Numbered from the stretch's first letter, positions 1 to 12,540 are shown. The stretch is DNA of 64,000 nucleotides from Adlercreutzia rubneri (GCF_009755265.1 NZ_WPOO01000001.1:248001-312000); one strand, 5' to 3'. Translations and numbers: made by a program. Notes: a model not told the origin generated them from the letters alone.

Positions 1-1608
1 TTGGCCCACATCGAGCATGACGATGGCGTCGGGGGCCATGCCGAAGGGAAAACGAAGCAGACCGAGGATTAGGGCGGCGCCGGTTACCGCCGCCGTCAGG
101 CCCCTGATGCTCACTCGCGGCCACCAGGCCCACAGTGCGAGGCAGAGCCCGCAGGAGAGTGCTGCGGCCGCCAAAGGGACGGCGTCGATGGGAAGGCACG
201 TGCCCGAAAGCGACGCGAGGGCATCCACGACGAGGGACAGCGGCGCGCAGGCTGTGCTGGCAACGCCGATGAGCCACGGCGCGGCGACGGGAACGAGGCA
301 GGCGGCGAGCACGGCGACGAATCCGACAAGGCATGCCAGGGCGAACAGAGGACTTGCGACCAGATTGGCCAGCGGCGACAGCAGCGGCAGCTGGGAGAAG
401 AGCGCCGCCGCATAGGGCTGGGTCGCCAAGGCTGAGGCGCCGGTGAGAGCGATGGGGTCGCCCACGACCCTCTTCAAACGCGGATGCCCTGCGAAGGCCG
501 AGGACAGCAGCGGGGCGAACAGAACGATCCCCAAGGTAGATCCGGCCGATAGGGCCAAGGAGACCGAGAGTGCGGCAGACGGGTCGATCCCGACGAAGAG
601 CAAAAGGCACAGTCCCAGCGCGCTCAGGGCTGAATTGCGGCGATCGGTCCAGAGGGAGAACAACCCCGTCGCAGCCATGATCGCGGCCCGCAGCGCTGAG
701 ACGGGCATCCCGGTGAAGGCGACATAGCCAATGAGGAACAGGGCGCTCGTCAGCGCAGTTGCCCGGCGTCCGCATCTCAGCAGCCTCAGTCCTCCCGCTA
801 CGAACAGGGACACGATGGAGAGGTGCGCCCCCGATACCGCCACGAGATGGGCCAGCCCCACGGCCTTGAAGCAATCGTAGAGCCCCGATTCCTCGATGGC
901 CGGCCGCCAACCGCACACAAGAGCCTGAAGAAGCGGTGCGTTGCCTCCCCCGTGCGCGTCGATGAGATCCAAGGCGCGTTGCCTCAGGGAGACGAAAGGG
1001 GTGCTGTCAAGCGATCTCTCCTCTGAGGGGAAATCGCTTCCGCTCACGGTGAGAGAGGCCGCCAGCCCAGCGCCCCAATAGTATTCCGCCGCAGTCTCCG
1101 AGGGCGGACGAAGCGCTCCGGCTACCGTCAGCGATTGTCCTTGGAGCAGCGCCGCATCCTCGGGCAAGTTGAGCCGCGCCCGCAGCGTGCGACCATCCTC
1201 GCAGGAGAGCCGAGCCTCGGCGTGCCAGCCGAAGTCCCCCCGACGGGCATCCTCGGTGAGCTCGACGCGCCAGGCCGCCGAATCCGAACTGCGCCCTTCG
1301 GCATCCGCGAGCGCCATGGAGCCGCGAAGGGCACCGCCCCAGAAAGCGCAGAGAGCCACGGAGGCCAGCACGGCGAGCGCTGCCAGAACCCCGAGCGGGA
1401 CACCGCCGGCTCGGACCCCTCGCAAGATGCGAGGGGCGAGCAGTGTCGCAAGGCCGAGGGCGGTCGTTCCCGCGACAGGGAGAATTTGAGCAGGAACAAG
1501 GCGCAAGGGCGGCCAGAGCAGCGCCGTCGTCGCCCACAGAACGAGCCCCGCCACGAGCAAAGGCGGCAGGGAGGGGCGCGGCGGCCGGCTGTCGGTCTCG
1601 CCCCTCAC
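1..1608 (-). CDS. comEC: ComEC/Rec2 DNA uptake channel, partial
   Basis: Polytopic membrane protein that carries transforming DNA across the cytoplasmic membrane. 536 codons are present; the reading frame runs off the left edge. Seen: a GTG start overlapping the comEA stop codon (GTGA), a hydrophobic N-terminus, and the competence-domain signature GLAHLVAVSGAHLSIV near 805-860. The last residues in the window are IVMLDVGQ, the beginning of the metallo-beta-lactamase-like domain, so that domain lies outside. The overlap with comEA indicates translational coupling in a late-competence operon. The family role is established; whether this organism is naturally competent is not shown here. Confidence 0.93.
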   Translation of the reverse strand, partial: MRGETDSRPPRPSLPPLLVAGLVLWATTALLWPPLRLVPAQILPVAGTTALGLATLLAPRILRGVRAGGVPLGVLAALAVLASVALCAFWGGALRGSMALADAEGRSSDSAAWRVELTEDARRGDFGWHAEARLSCEDGRTLRARLNLPEDAALLQGQSLTVAGALRPPSETAAEYYWGAGLAASLTVSGSDFPSEERSLDSTPFVSLRQRALDLIDAHGGGNAPLLQALVCGWRPAIEESGLYDCFKAVGLAHLVAVSGAHLSIVSLFVAGGLRLLRCGRRATALTSALFLIGYVAFTGMPVSALRAAIMAATGLFSLWTDRRNSALSALGLCLLLFVGIDPSAALSVSLALSAGSTLGIVLFAPLLSSAFAGHPRLKRVVGDPIALTGASALATQPYAAALFSQLPLLSPLANLVASPLFALACLVGFVAVLAACLVPVAAPWLIGVASTACAPLSLVVDALASLSGTCLPIDAVPLAAAALSCGLCLALWAWWPRVSIRGLTAAVTGAALILGLLRFPFGMAPDAIVMLDVGQ

Positions 1609-2387
1609 AGGCACAGCCGATCTCGCATGGCCGAAAGCTTCTTCTCGCCGATCCCGGACACCCGCGTCAAATCGTCGATGGACTTAAACGGCCCGTTCGC
1701 CTCGCGATCAGCGATGATCTTCTCCGCCGTTGCCGCCCCGACGCCCTTCAGGGTCTCAAGCTCCTCCGCCGTGGCCGTATTGATGTTGACGAGGCCGTCG
1801 TCTCCCGAAGGAGACAGGCCGCCGGAAGCCTGCGAGCTGGAGGATGCCGTCCGATCGGCCGCGCCCGAGGATGCCGCCTGATCGTCGACACGCGACGGGA
1901 TGACGATCTGCTGACCGTCCTGCACCTCCTGGGCCAGGTTCACCGCGTCGGTCCGCGCCTCGTCGGTGGCTCCTCCTGCCGCCGTCACGGCGTCTATGAC
2001 GCGACTGCCCGCCTCCAAATAGTAGACGCCCGGCGCCGCCACGCAGCCGTCCACATGGATGCAGACGCGCCTCGCCGTAGCATCGCCTCCCGCAGGGAGC
2101 ACCACGTCCTCCCCGTCCGCGGCCGGCGGCGCCGGCGAGGTGTCGCTGCCGCCGCCGGCCCCATCGGCTCTCGCCTCCTCCTCTCCAGCATCTTCCGCCG
2201 ACTGCGCCGCCGTCTCGTCGCTCGCCGCCGTCACCTCGATGCCGCTGCCGGGCGACGTCGCGAAGGCGAAAACGGCGAGCGCGACCACGAGCGCCAGGAC
2301 AAGGGCGATGGCGGCGAAGACGGGCCGGGGGACGCGGCTCAGGTGCAGTTTCTCCGCGAGCGATTCCGCGCTGTCTTGAAAGGCCAT
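1605..2387 (-). CDS. comEA: ComEA competence DNA-binding protein
   Basis: Membrane-anchored DNA receptor for transformation, 260 aa. Domains in order: short cytoplasmic N-terminus, one transmembrane segment (about residues 23-45), an acidic and Ala/Ser-rich linker, a SLBB domain (CIHVDGCVAAPGVYYL), a second low-complexity linker, and a C-terminal helix-hairpin-helix pair (VNINTATAEELETLKGVGAA and DLTRVSGIGEKKL). I chose the ATG at 2387 because GAGAAGGAGG lies just upstream; an in-frame extension to 2591 has no comparable ribosome binding site. The gene overlaps comEC by 4 bases. Confidence 0.93.
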   Translation of the reverse strand: MAFQDSAESLAEKLHLSRVPRPVFAAIALVLALVVALAVFAFATSPGSGIEVTAASDETAAQSAEDAGEEEARADGAGGGSDTSPAPPAADGEDVVLPAGGDATARRVCIHVDGCVAAPGVYYLEAGSRVIDAVTAAGGATDEARTDAVNLAQEVQDGQQIVIPSRVDDQAASSGAADRTASSSSQASGGLSPSGDDGLVNINTATAEELETLKGVGAATAEKIIADREANGPFKSIDDLTRVSGIGEKKLSAMRDRLCL

Positions 2388-2529
2388 GGCTCCTCCTTCT
2401 CCCGAGTTGGGAAGAGGATACGCGCGCACGACCGTAAAAATGACGCGGGAATGTCCCGATTCGTTCCCCGCGCCGACCCCCATCACATCCCACTTCCGTC
2501 CCCTCCGCGCTCCTCGGCGCCATCCGCAG

Positions 2530-2549
2530 GGGCAGACCGAGGTCTGCCC
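2530..2549. repeat. Small palindrome, GGGCAGACC-GA-GGTCTGCCC
   Basis: Perfect 9+2+9 palindrome in the comEA-thiI gap. It has the same architecture as the GGGGCGACC/GGTCGCCCC palindromes at 2581, 47056, 54578, 54653, 56109 and 56199, with different bases at the variable stem positions. No T-tract follows it. Confidence 0.6.
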
Positions 2550-2575
2550 TCGCAAGGGAGAAAGTCGCGCATGAC

Positions 2576-2600
2576 AAAAAGGGGCGACCAAGGTCGCCCC
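2576..2600 (-). terminator. Palindromic repeat acting as thiI terminator
   Basis: On the minus strand GGGGCGACC-TT-GGTCGCCCC is followed directly by TTTTTG, 40 bases past the thiI stop codon. It is both a member of the dispersed palindrome family and a convincing intrinsic terminator. Confidence 0.75.
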
Positions 2601-2640
2601 CTACGAAGGATTTGCAGCTGAAGAGCTTACGGGAACGGCT

Positions 2641-3855
2641 CTACTCGCGCTTCTTTGGCGGCTTGTAGGCCGGGCAGGCGTAGTCGTGGGGCTCGGCCGC
2701 ATCGGCGAGGGCGCGCACCCACTCGTCAACCGGAAAAGCCGCCTCGGCCTCGCGCACCGCCTCCAGTTTCGCGTGGGTCTCGGGATTGCGCGGCATGAAC
2801 AGCGTGCAGCAGTCCGGAGCGTCCATGGACGAGATCTCGAAGGTGCCCAGCTCCTGGGCCGCCTCGATGATCTCCAGCTTGTCCGAGCCGATGAGCGGCC
2901 GCAGCACCGGCAGTTCCACCGCGTCGTTCGTGGCGCGGATGTTGTCCAAGGTCTGCGAGGCCACCTGCCCTAGGCTCTCCCCGGTCACCAGCGCGCCAGC
3001 CCCTTCCCGCCGCGCCAGCTCCTCGGCCACGCGGAACATGAGGCGCCGGTACAGGATGACCCGCAGAGACGGCGGACAGGAGAGGGATATCTCGCGCTGG
3101 TAGTCGCCGAAGGGCACCACGTAGACGCGCCCGATGCAGCCGGTGCGCTCGAGCACGTGCGCGATGTCGTCCACCAGGTACTCCGAGGCATCGGAAGTCT
3201 GGGGGCGTCCCGAGAAATGGACGCCGATGGGCACGGCGCCGCGGCGGGCCATGCGCCAGGTGGCCACAGGCGAGTCGATGCCCGAGGACAGAAGGCACAC
3301 CACCTTCCCCGAGGATCCCACGGGTAGGCCGCCGATCCCGCGGACGGATCGCGCGTACACGTAGGCGGTGCCCTCCACTGCCTCGACGCCCACGGTGACG
3401 TCCTGGCCCTTCATCTGCACCCGCTTCTCGGGGAACCGCTCGCAGAGCACCTCCCCGATGTCTCGGTTCATCTGCATGGAGTCGATGGGGAACACCGTGT
3501 GGTTGCGCCGCGCGGACACCTTGAAGGAGGAGAAGGGCTCCGCCTCGGCCAGGGCGATGCAGGCAGCGCGCCCCATGACCTCGATGTCCAGGTCGCACTT
3601 GAAGCCGCAGGATGCGCGGGCCACGCCGGGCACGCCCAGAATGGCATCGGTACACTGGTTGGCCACCTCAAGCGTGGTTCCCTCCCGCAAAATAACGAGC
3701 AGGCGGCCGGAGATGCGGTGGATGGTGACAACGGGATACGCGCCAAGAAGCGCCTCCAGGTTCTTCTGAAGGCGCTTCTCGAATACTCCGCGGTTGCGTC
3801 CCTTGAGCCCGATCTCGTGATAGTGCACGAGAATGATTCTCTGGAACTCTTCCAT
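2641..3855 (-). CDS. thiI: tRNA 4-thiouridine synthase ThiI
   Basis: Sulfurtransferase that makes 4-thiouridine at position 8 of tRNA and can supply sulfur for thiazole synthesis; cytoplasmic, 404 aa. Seen: an N-terminal ferredoxin-like/THUMP region (VHYHEIGLKGRNRGVFEKRL), then the PP-loop ATP site SSGIDSPVATW at about residue 190, then the AANH domain (ESLGQVASQTLDNI). It ends KPPKKRE, without the rhodanese extension found in enterobacterial ThiI, so it is the short form. The ATG follows the rpoZ stop directly and lacks a strong ribosome binding site, suggesting coupling. It is the last gene of the mihF-gmk-rpoZ-thiI run. Confidence 0.93.
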   Translation of the reverse strand: MEEFQRIILVHYHEIGLKGRNRGVFEKRLQKNLEALLGAYPVVTIHRISGRLLVILREGTTLEVANQCTDAILGVPGVARASCGFKCDLDIEVMGRAACIALAEAEPFSSFKVSARRNHTVFPIDSMQMNRDIGEVLCERFPEKRVQMKGQDVTVGVEAVEGTAYVYARSVRGIGGLPVGSSGKVVCLLSSGIDSPVATWRMARRGAVPIGVHFSGRPQTSDASEYLVDDIAHVLERTGCIGRVYVVPFGDYQREISLSCPPSLRVILYRRLMFRVAEELARREGAGALVTGESLGQVASQTLDNIRATNDAVELPVLRPLIGSDKLEIIEAAQELGTFEISSMDAPDCCTLFMPRNPETHAKLEAVREAEAAFPVDEWVRALADAAEPHDYACPAYKPPKKRE

Positions 3856-4116
3856 TTAGTGGTTTTTCACGTCGATCGACTCAGGATCGTACGAAACCTC
3901 GCCACGGGCGATCTCGTTGAAGGCCATGGACAGGGGCTTCGTGTCGGCGGCACGGGCGATTTCCACGGCCGTCTGCAGCTGGATGGCGCGATCGCGCTGG
4001 CCGCGCATCATGTCGTTGATGTCGTGGGCGCGCTTGGAAGCCAGCGCGCACAGAAGGAAACGGTCGTTGTCGGTGCGGTCAAGCAGGACGTCGATCTTCG
4101 GTTCGATAATGCTCAT
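3856..4116 (-). CDS. rpoZ: RNA polymerase omega subunit
   Basis: Small subunit that assists assembly of RNA polymerase; 86 aa, a normal length. The recognisable core is the conserved block ALASKRAHDINDMM near the N-terminus followed by an acidic C-terminal tail. AAGAGGATATCC lies upstream of the ATG. It lies 15 bases after gmk, the usual gmk-rpoZ pairing, and abuts thiI. Confidence 0.93.
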   Translation of the reverse strand: MSIIEPKIDVLLDRTDNDRFLLCALASKRAHDINDMMRGQRDRAIQLQTAVEIARAADTKPLSMAFNEIARGEVSYDPESIDVKNH

Positions 4117-4131
4117 AGGGCGGATATCCTC

Positions 4132-4698
4132 TTACTGTTGCTCGGCGATTTCGTTGACGTAAGCGACGAGCTGGCGAGTGGCCTCGTCCAAATCGTCGTT
4201 CACAAGCCGATAATCATACTCCATTTTCTGGGAAAGTTCCACCAGAGCGGTGCGCATGCGCATATCCACCACGTCATCGGTCTCGGTGCCGCGCCCGCGC
4301 AGGCGCCGCTCCAGCTCCTCGAGCGAGGGAGGCTCGATGAACACGAGGTGCGCCTCGGGCATCTTCTCGCGCACCTGGAGCGCTCCTTGAACCTCGATCT
4401 CCAGAATGACCTGGCGTCCCGCCGCCATCTCGCGCTCCACCGAGGCGCGCGGAGTGCCGTAGCAGTTGCCGGAGTACTCGGCCCATTCCAGAAAGCCGCC
4501 CTCCTCCGCCAGGCTCAAGAACTCCTCCTTCGTGAGGAAGTAATAGCTGACGCCCTCCTCCTCACCGGGACGAGGGCGCCTTGTGGTGGCGGAGACGGAC
4601 AACCAAGCGTCGGGCACTTCCTCGAGAAGACGCGCGATGAGCGTTCCCTTGCCGGTCCCGGACGGACCGCTTACGACGAAGAGGTTTCCGTGTCTCAT
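4132..4698 (-). CDS. gmk: Guanylate kinase
   Basis: ATP + GMP to ADP + GDP, a cytoplasmic nucleotide-salvage and synthesis enzyme; 188 aa, typical. Seen: P-loop SGPSGTGKGTL at residues 10-20, the GMP-binding region (SATTRRPRPGEEEGVSYYF, then EWAEYSGNCYGT), and IEVQGALQVR. AAAGGAATTC precedes the ATG. It sits between mihF and rpoZ, a common actinobacterial order. Confidence 0.96.
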   Translation of the reverse strand: MRHGNLFVVSGPSGTGKGTLIARLLEEVPDAWLSVSATTRRPRPGEEEGVSYYFLTKEEFLSLAEEGGFLEWAEYSGNCYGTPRASVEREMAAGRQVILEIEVQGALQVREKMPEAHLVFIEPPSLEELERRLRGRGTETDDVVDMRMRTALVELSQKMEYDYRLVNDDLDEATRQLVAYVNEIAEQQ

Positions 4699-4722
4699 GA
4701 ATTCCTTTGTGACGTTGACGTT

Positions 4723-5034
4723 CTACTTGGACAGGCGCGCAAGCAGAGCCTCGCGCTGACGCTCGCCGATACCGCGAATGCGGCGGCTCTCGGCGATCTG
4801 CAGCTCCCTCATGATGCGCTCGGCCTTGGCCTTGCCGTAGCCTGGCAGCGTCTCGATGAGCGTGGAAATCTTCATACGGCCCACGACAGGGTCGTCGCGC
4901 ATATCGAGAACCTGAGCGACGGTGAGCTTGCCCGTCTTCAGCTCTTCTCGTACCTCCGCCCGCTTGATGCGTGCGGCCTTTGCCTTTTCAAGCGCTTCAG
5001 CGCGGGCCTCGGGGCTGAGTTGGGGAATTGCCAT
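4723..5034 (-). CDS. mihF: Actinobacterial integration host factor
   Basis: Nucleoid-associated DNA-binding protein of the actinobacterial IHF type, unrelated to HU/IHF of proteobacteria; 103 aa. Seen: basic N-terminal helix (EKAKAARIKRAEVREELK) and the helix-two-turn-helix region MKISTLIETLPGYGKAKAER. I chose the ATG at 5034 because GGAAGGAG lies upstream; an upstream in-frame ATG at 5127 would add an unlikely leader. Location directly before gmk is a hallmark of the family. Confidence 0.92.
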   Translation of the reverse strand: MAIPQLSPEARAEALEKAKAARIKRAEVREELKTGKLTVAQVLDMRDDPVVGRMKISTLIETLPGYGKAKAERIMRELQIAESRRIRGIGERQREALLARLSK

Positions 5035-5183
5035 TTCTGTTCTCCTTCCAGTTCGGGCTGAGGGCATAGTACCACGCATTGATGAGGAATCAACACCTAA
5101 TTTACTCGGAATCAATAAATGCGGCATTTTTTCCTAATTATCGGCTATACACGGGCCTTATTCAGGGATAAAACGCTTTGGAG

Positions 5184-5912
5184 CTACTCCAGTTCCGCGG
5201 CGATGGCCTCGAAGGCCGCCACGGGATCGGGCGCCTCGGTGATGGGCCGGCCCACCACGATGTGGGAGGCACCGTTCGCGAAGGCCTGGGCGGGCGTTGC
5301 CACGCGGCTCTGGTCTCCCAGGGCGGCGCCGGCCGGGCGCACGCCGGGAGTGACGATGAAGGCGTCGGGCCCCAAGATCTCGCGCAAGGCAGCCGCCTCC
5401 TGGGGCGAGGCCACCACGCCGGAGATGCCCGCCTCCTTGGCTTGGGCCGCGAGGGCCGCCACCTGCTCGGGCAGGGGCCGGGCGACGCCCGTGGCCGCAA
5501 GAGCCTCGGGGCTCATGGAGGTGAGCACCGTGATGCCGAGGGTCGCCGGCACGTCCCCGCCATACTCCGCCGCGCCCTCCTCGGCGCCGCGCTGACCCGC
5601 TTCCATCATGGCGGTGCCGCCCACGGTGTGCATGGTGAGCATATCGGCCCCGCTGGCCGCTGCCGAGCGCGCCGCGCCCTGTACCTGATGCGGGATGTCG
5701 TGGAACTTCAGGTCGAGGAACACGTTGAAGCCGCGGCGCTTGAACATCTTCACGATGGCCGGGCCCTCCGCGTAGTACAGCGTCATGCCGATCTTGAGCC
5801 ACTTCGCGTGGCCCTCCAGCTTGTCGGCCAGGGCTATGGCCTCCCAGGCGTCGCAGTCGAGCGCCACGATGACGCGGTCGCGAGCGGGAACGGAATCGAA
5901 GGCGGTTAGCAT
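5184..5912 (-). CDS. pyrF: Orotidine-5'-phosphate decarboxylase
   Basis: Last step of UMP synthesis, OMP to UMP + CO2; 242 aa. Seen: VIVALDCDAWEAIALADKL, the catalytic D-x-K-x-x-D block DLKFHDIPHQV near residue 70, TMHTVGGTAMM, and the phosphate-binding VVGRPIT near the C-terminus. The start overlaps the pyrD stop by 7 bases and AGGAG lies upstream, so it is coupled to pyrD. It is the last gene of the carAB-pyrKDF run. Confidence 0.95.
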   Translation of the reverse strand: MLTAFDSVPARDRVIVALDCDAWEAIALADKLEGHAKWLKIGMTLYYAEGPAIVKMFKRRGFNVFLDLKFHDIPHQVQGAARSAAASGADMLTMHTVGGTAMMEAGQRGAEEGAAEYGGDVPATLGITVLTSMSPEALAATGVARPLPEQVAALAAQAKEAGISGVVASPQEAAALREILGPDAFIVTPGVRPAGAALGDQSRVATPAQAFANGASHIVVGRPITEAPDPVAAFEAIAAELE

Positions 5913-6838
5913 TGCAGGGCTCCTATCAGCTCGTTGACGTCTTTGACGCCCTGGGATTCGCAGTAGTCGATGATGCCGTCGATGACATCCACGGTGGCGG
6001 TGGGATTGACGAAGTTCGCCGTGCCCACGGCCACGGCGGTGGCGCCGGCCAGCATGAACTCCACGGCGTCCTCACCGGTCGCGATGCCGCCCATGCCGAG
6101 CACCGGCACGGAAACGGCCTGAGACACCTGCCACACCATGCGCAGGGCCACGGGCTTCACGGCCGGCCCCGAGTAGCCGCCCACCACGCGCGCCAGCTTC
6201 GGGCGGCGGGTGCGGGCGTCCACGGCCATGCCGAGCAGCGTGTTGATGAGCGAGATGCCGTCGGCTCCAGCGGCCTCGGCGGCCTTCGCGATCTCGGTGA
6301 TATCGGTGACGTTCGGCGTGAGCTTCACGATGAGCGGGCGCTTCGTGGCGGCGCGGCACAGTGACACCACCTTCTCAACGCTGGGCACATGGCAGCCCAT
6401 GGTCATGCCGCCGGCGTCCACGTTGGGGCACGAGATATTCACCTCGTAGGCGGCCACGGGGGCCTCCTCCAGCGCCCCGATGACGGCCACGTACTCGTCG
6501 AAGCTGTGGCCGGAGACGTTCACCATGGCCGTGGCGCCGATCTCAGCGAGCCACGGCAGCTCGATGTCCTTCAAGTGCGCGACGCCGGGGTTCTGGAGGC
6601 CGATGGAGTTCAACATGCCCGAAGCCGTCTCGGCAATACGGGGGCTCGCGTTGCCCTCCCAACCGTTCAAGGACACGCCCTTGGTGGTGACGGCGCCGAG
6701 GGCCGCCACGTCCACGAAGTCGTGGTACTCCATGCCGGCTCCGAAGGTGCCCGAAGCCACGGTGACCGGGTTCTTCATGGCCATGCCGCCGAGGTTCACG
6801 GACAGGTTGACGCTCGTCTCTTTCGGTTTGCGCTGCAT
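5906..6838 (-). CDS. pyrD: Dihydroorotate dehydrogenase, catalytic subunit (class 1B)
   Basis: Oxidises dihydroorotate to orotate using FMN; 310 aa. Seen: NPVTVASGTFGAG near the N-terminus, EVNISCPNVDAGG, VKLTPNVTDI, and the FMN-phosphate segment GMGGIATGEDAVEFM. The neighbouring pyrK marks it as the NAD-linked two-subunit class 1B form. The ATG shares one base with the pyrK stop (TAATG), which supports this start rather than the upstream in-frame start at 6928. Confidence 0.95.
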   Translation of the reverse strand: MQRKPKETSVNLSVNLGGMAMKNPVTVASGTFGAGMEYHDFVDVAALGAVTTKGVSLNGWEGNASPRIAETASGMLNSIGLQNPGVAHLKDIELPWLAEIGATAMVNVSGHSFDEYVAVIGALEEAPVAAYEVNISCPNVDAGGMTMGCHVPSVEKVVSLCRAATKRPLIVKLTPNVTDITEIAKAAEAAGADGISLINTLLGMAVDARTRRPKLARVVGGYSGPAVKPVALRMVWQVSQAVSVPVLGMGGIATGEDAVEFMLAGATAVAVGTANFVNPTATVDVIDGIIDYCESQGVKDVNELIGALQC

Positions 6839-7632
6839 TACCACACCACCTCGCTCGCAGGAAACACCGGGCCGTCCACGCAGGCGCGGCGTTTGCCGTC
6901 CACCGTATCGACCACGCAGGACAGGCACGCCCCCACGCCGCAGGCCATGCGTCTTTCCATGGACACCTCGCAGAACACGCCGGCCGCATCCGCCATGCCG
7001 GCCACGATCTTCATGAGGGGCTCCGGGCCGCAGCAGGCCACGTAGTCGTAGGGCGCGCCCTCCGCCGCGGCCGCCGCCAGGGCCTCTTCCACGAGCGGCG
7101 TACAGAAGCCGGCGCGGCCGTAGGTGCCGTCATCGGTGGAACAGGCCGGCTCGCACCCGAGCACGGCCCCGTAGCGCTCGCGGGCCACCAGCGCGTCGAT
7201 GGTGGAGGCGCCGAGGATGGCGTCGGTGGCAACGCCCGCCGCTGTCAGCTCCTCGACCAAGGGATACAACGGCGCGCTTCCCACGCCGCCGGCCACAATG
7301 AGCGCGCGCTTGCAGCCCTCGGGCGGCTGCCAGCCGCGACCGATGGGACCTATCATCTCCACCGTGTCGACGATCGCGAGCTCTGTCATGTGTTCAGTGC
7401 CGAAGCCGAGCACCTGGTACATCATGTCCACCGTGCCCGCCTCCGCATCGGCCGCGTACACGCCGAAAGGGCGCCGCAGGATGTGGGCCTCCATGCCCGG
7501 CACCTTCACGTGCACGAACTGCCCCGGCCGCGCCGTCGACGCGATTTCCGGCGCGCGCACGGTCATGAGCCAGATGTTGCACCCCATCTCTTCGTTCACC
7601 AGAATGGGCGCGTTCTCGTTACAAAGCGTCAT
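6838..7632 (-). CDS. pyrK: Dihydroorotate dehydrogenase electron-transfer subunit
   Basis: Iron-sulfur flavoprotein that passes electrons from PyrD to NAD+; 264 aa. Seen: FAD-binding RRPFGVY, a Gly-rich nucleotide site (IVAGGVGSAPLYPL), and a C-terminal [2Fe-2S] cysteine set (ACGVGACLSCVVDTVDGKRR followed by another Cys). The ATG at 7632 has AGGAG 6 bases upstream; an alternative start at 7665 would add 11 residues. About 160 bases separate it from carB. Confidence 0.94.
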   Translation of the reverse strand: MTLCNENAPILVNEEMGCNIWLMTVRAPEIASTARPGQFVHVKVPGMEAHILRRPFGVYAADAEAGTVDMMYQVLGFGTEHMTELAIVDTVEMIGPIGRGWQPPEGCKRALIVAGGVGSAPLYPLVEELTAAGVATDAILGASTIDALVARERYGAVLGCEPACSTDDGTYGRAGFCTPLVEEALAAAAAEGAPYDYVACCGPEPLMKIVAGMADAAGVFCEVSMERRMACGVGACLSCVVDTVDGKRRACVDGPVFPASEVVW

Positions 7633-7790
7633 AGGCTCTCCTGTCGCGTCGGCGGAAAAGTGCATTTGGTGATATTCTAACGCATGGTAAATCGATTATC
7701 GAATTCGCTACGTCGCAACGAGCAGAAATCCTAGGAGATTTGCATGGAGGAGCAGCCTCTTGCTTTGCTACTCCTCCGATAAGCTTAGAA

Positions 7791-11006
<3,216 letters not shown>

Positions 11007-12359
11007 TTACGCCACCTCCCCTTCCGCGGTGCTTCCGAACTTCCAACCGGACAGGCGGTCGGTTGCGATGTCGATATCCAGGTAGTCATCGCGCCCCTCC
11101 ATAAGGCGCGCGAAGGCGGTGAACAGGTAGTGGGCGTCGGTGGGACCGGGGGCCGCCTCCGGGTGGTACTGCACGCTGAAGGCCGGCACGTCCAGGAAGG
11201 CGAAGCCCTCGGCGGTGCCGTCGTCGAGGTTCACGTGCGTCAGCCGGATGCGCCCGAAGCGCTCGTTGGCCACAACGGGGGCAATGCCGCGCCGGCCCCA
11301 TTCGCGCAGGTCTTCCACGTGCTCGGTCGCACCTCCGGAGAGCTCGGGCACAAGCGCGCCGAGGCTCTGGAAGCAGGGGCAGAAGCCGTGGTTCTGGGCC
11401 GTTACCTCCACGCGGCCGGTCAGCAGGTTCTGCACCGGGTGGTTGCCGCCGTGATGGCCGAACTTCAGCTTGTCGATTTCCGCGCCCGCGGCCTTGGCCA
11501 TCATCTGGTGCCCCAGGCAGATGCCGAACAGCGGCACGCGGCCCAGCAGCTTCTCGGCCTGGCGATAGGTCTCCCCCACCGCCTCCGGGTCGCCCGGGCC
11601 GTTGGAGAGGAACACGCCGTCGGGGCCCATCGCCAGCACCTCTTCGGCCGGAGTGTCCCAGGGCACGACGGTGAGCTCGCAGCCACTCGCCACCAGACCG
11701 TCTAAGATGGAGCGCTTCACGCCGCAGTGGTAGACGACCACCTTGAAGCGGGGCTCGGCCGGGGCGGCCAGGGCGAAGCCATGGGAAGCGGGCAGGTTCG
11801 CGGCGGTGTAGGAGTAGGCGCCGTCGCAGGACACGTCGGCGGCCAGGTTCACGCCTACTAGCGACGGGCTTCGGCGCACCTTCTCGAGCAGCGAGGCGAC
11901 ATCCGCGTCCGTGGTGGAAACGACGGCCCGCTGGGCGCCATGGTCGCGGATGTGGCGCACGAGCGCACGGGTGTCGATGCCCTCGATGGCCACGACGCCC
12001 TCGCGCGTCAGATAGTCGCCGAGGCTCTCCTGGCTGCGCCAGCTGGAAGGCGTGGGGCACAGGTCGCGCACCACGAGCGCCCGCAGGGCCGGCCTCTCCG
12101 CCTGGGCGTCGTCGGCGTTCACTCCGTAGTTGCCCACCTGCGGGTAGGTCAGCGCCACGATCTGCCCCGCGTAGGAGGGGTCGGTGACGATTTCCAGATA
12201 GCTCTCCAGAGAGGTGTTGAAGCAGATCTCCCCAAACGCCTCGCCGGGCGCGCCGCAGGAGGTGCCGGCGAACACCGCGCCGTCCTCCAGCACGAGCAGC
12301 GCCGGCACGGCCGCCGGTTTCGACGTGGCCGCCCGCATCTTCTCCGCAATCTTGCTCAA
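11007..12359 (-). CDS. carA: Carbamoyl-phosphate synthase, small (glutaminase) subunit
   Basis: Hydrolyses glutamine and channels ammonia to CarB; 450 aa, somewhat longer than the usual 360-390. Seen: the N-terminal CarA domain (ALLVLEDGAVFAGTSCGAPG), the triad nucleophile motif FGICLGHQMMAKAAG, and the His/Glu motif VQYHPEAAPGP. The extra length is spread over an N-terminal lead and a C-terminal tail after the HPE motif (FARLMEGRDDYLDID). It heads the operon behind a PyrR-type attenuator. Confidence 0.96.
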   Translation of the reverse strand: MSKIAEKMRAATSKPAAVPALLVLEDGAVFAGTSCGAPGEAFGEICFNTSLESYLEIVTDPSYAGQIVALTYPQVGNYGVNADDAQAERPALRALVVRDLCPTPSSWRSQESLGDYLTREGVVAIEGIDTRALVRHIRDHGAQRAVVSTTDADVASLLEKVRRSPSLVGVNLAADVSCDGAYSYTAANLPASHGFALAAPAEPRFKVVVYHCGVKRSILDGLVASGCELTVVPWDTPAEEVLAMGPDGVFLSNGPGDPEAVGETYRQAEKLLGRVPLFGICLGHQMMAKAAGAEIDKLKFGHHGGNHPVQNLLTGRVEVTAQNHGFCPCFQSLGALVPELSGGATEHVEDLREWGRRGIAPVVANERFGRIRLTHVNLDDGTAEGFAFLDVPAFSVQYHPEAAPGPTDAHYLFTAFARLMEGRDDYLDIDIATDRLSGWKFGSTAEGEVA

Positions 12360-12474
12360 AGCATCCGTCCTTTCCGCGACTCGCTCATTTTCGTCTCACG
12401 TGCTCCCGGCTCCTTGCCGTCCCTGCGTCTCCGCACTCTCGCGAAAGCACGGTCCGCCCCTCGGCAGCGCCCGC

Positions 12475-12508
12475 AAAAAAAGCGCTCCCGCCTTGGACGG
12501 GAGCGCTT
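12475..12508 (-). terminator. Attenuator terminator upstream of carA
   Basis: On the minus strand a perfect hairpin with arms AAGCGCTCCCG / CGGGAGCGCTT is followed by seven T. It lies between the promoter side and carA and about 30 bases after the PyrR-type motif, so it is a leader terminator rather than the end of a gene. Confidence 0.85.
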
Positions 12509-12540
12509 ACAAGCACACAAGATGAAGTTCGCTCATCGCA

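Noticed and set aside
7666..7790. Regulatory hairpin or terminator between carB and pyrK
   Set aside because: A GGAGGAG/CTCCTCC pairing exists with a long loop, but no T-tract or known motif; not enough to call.
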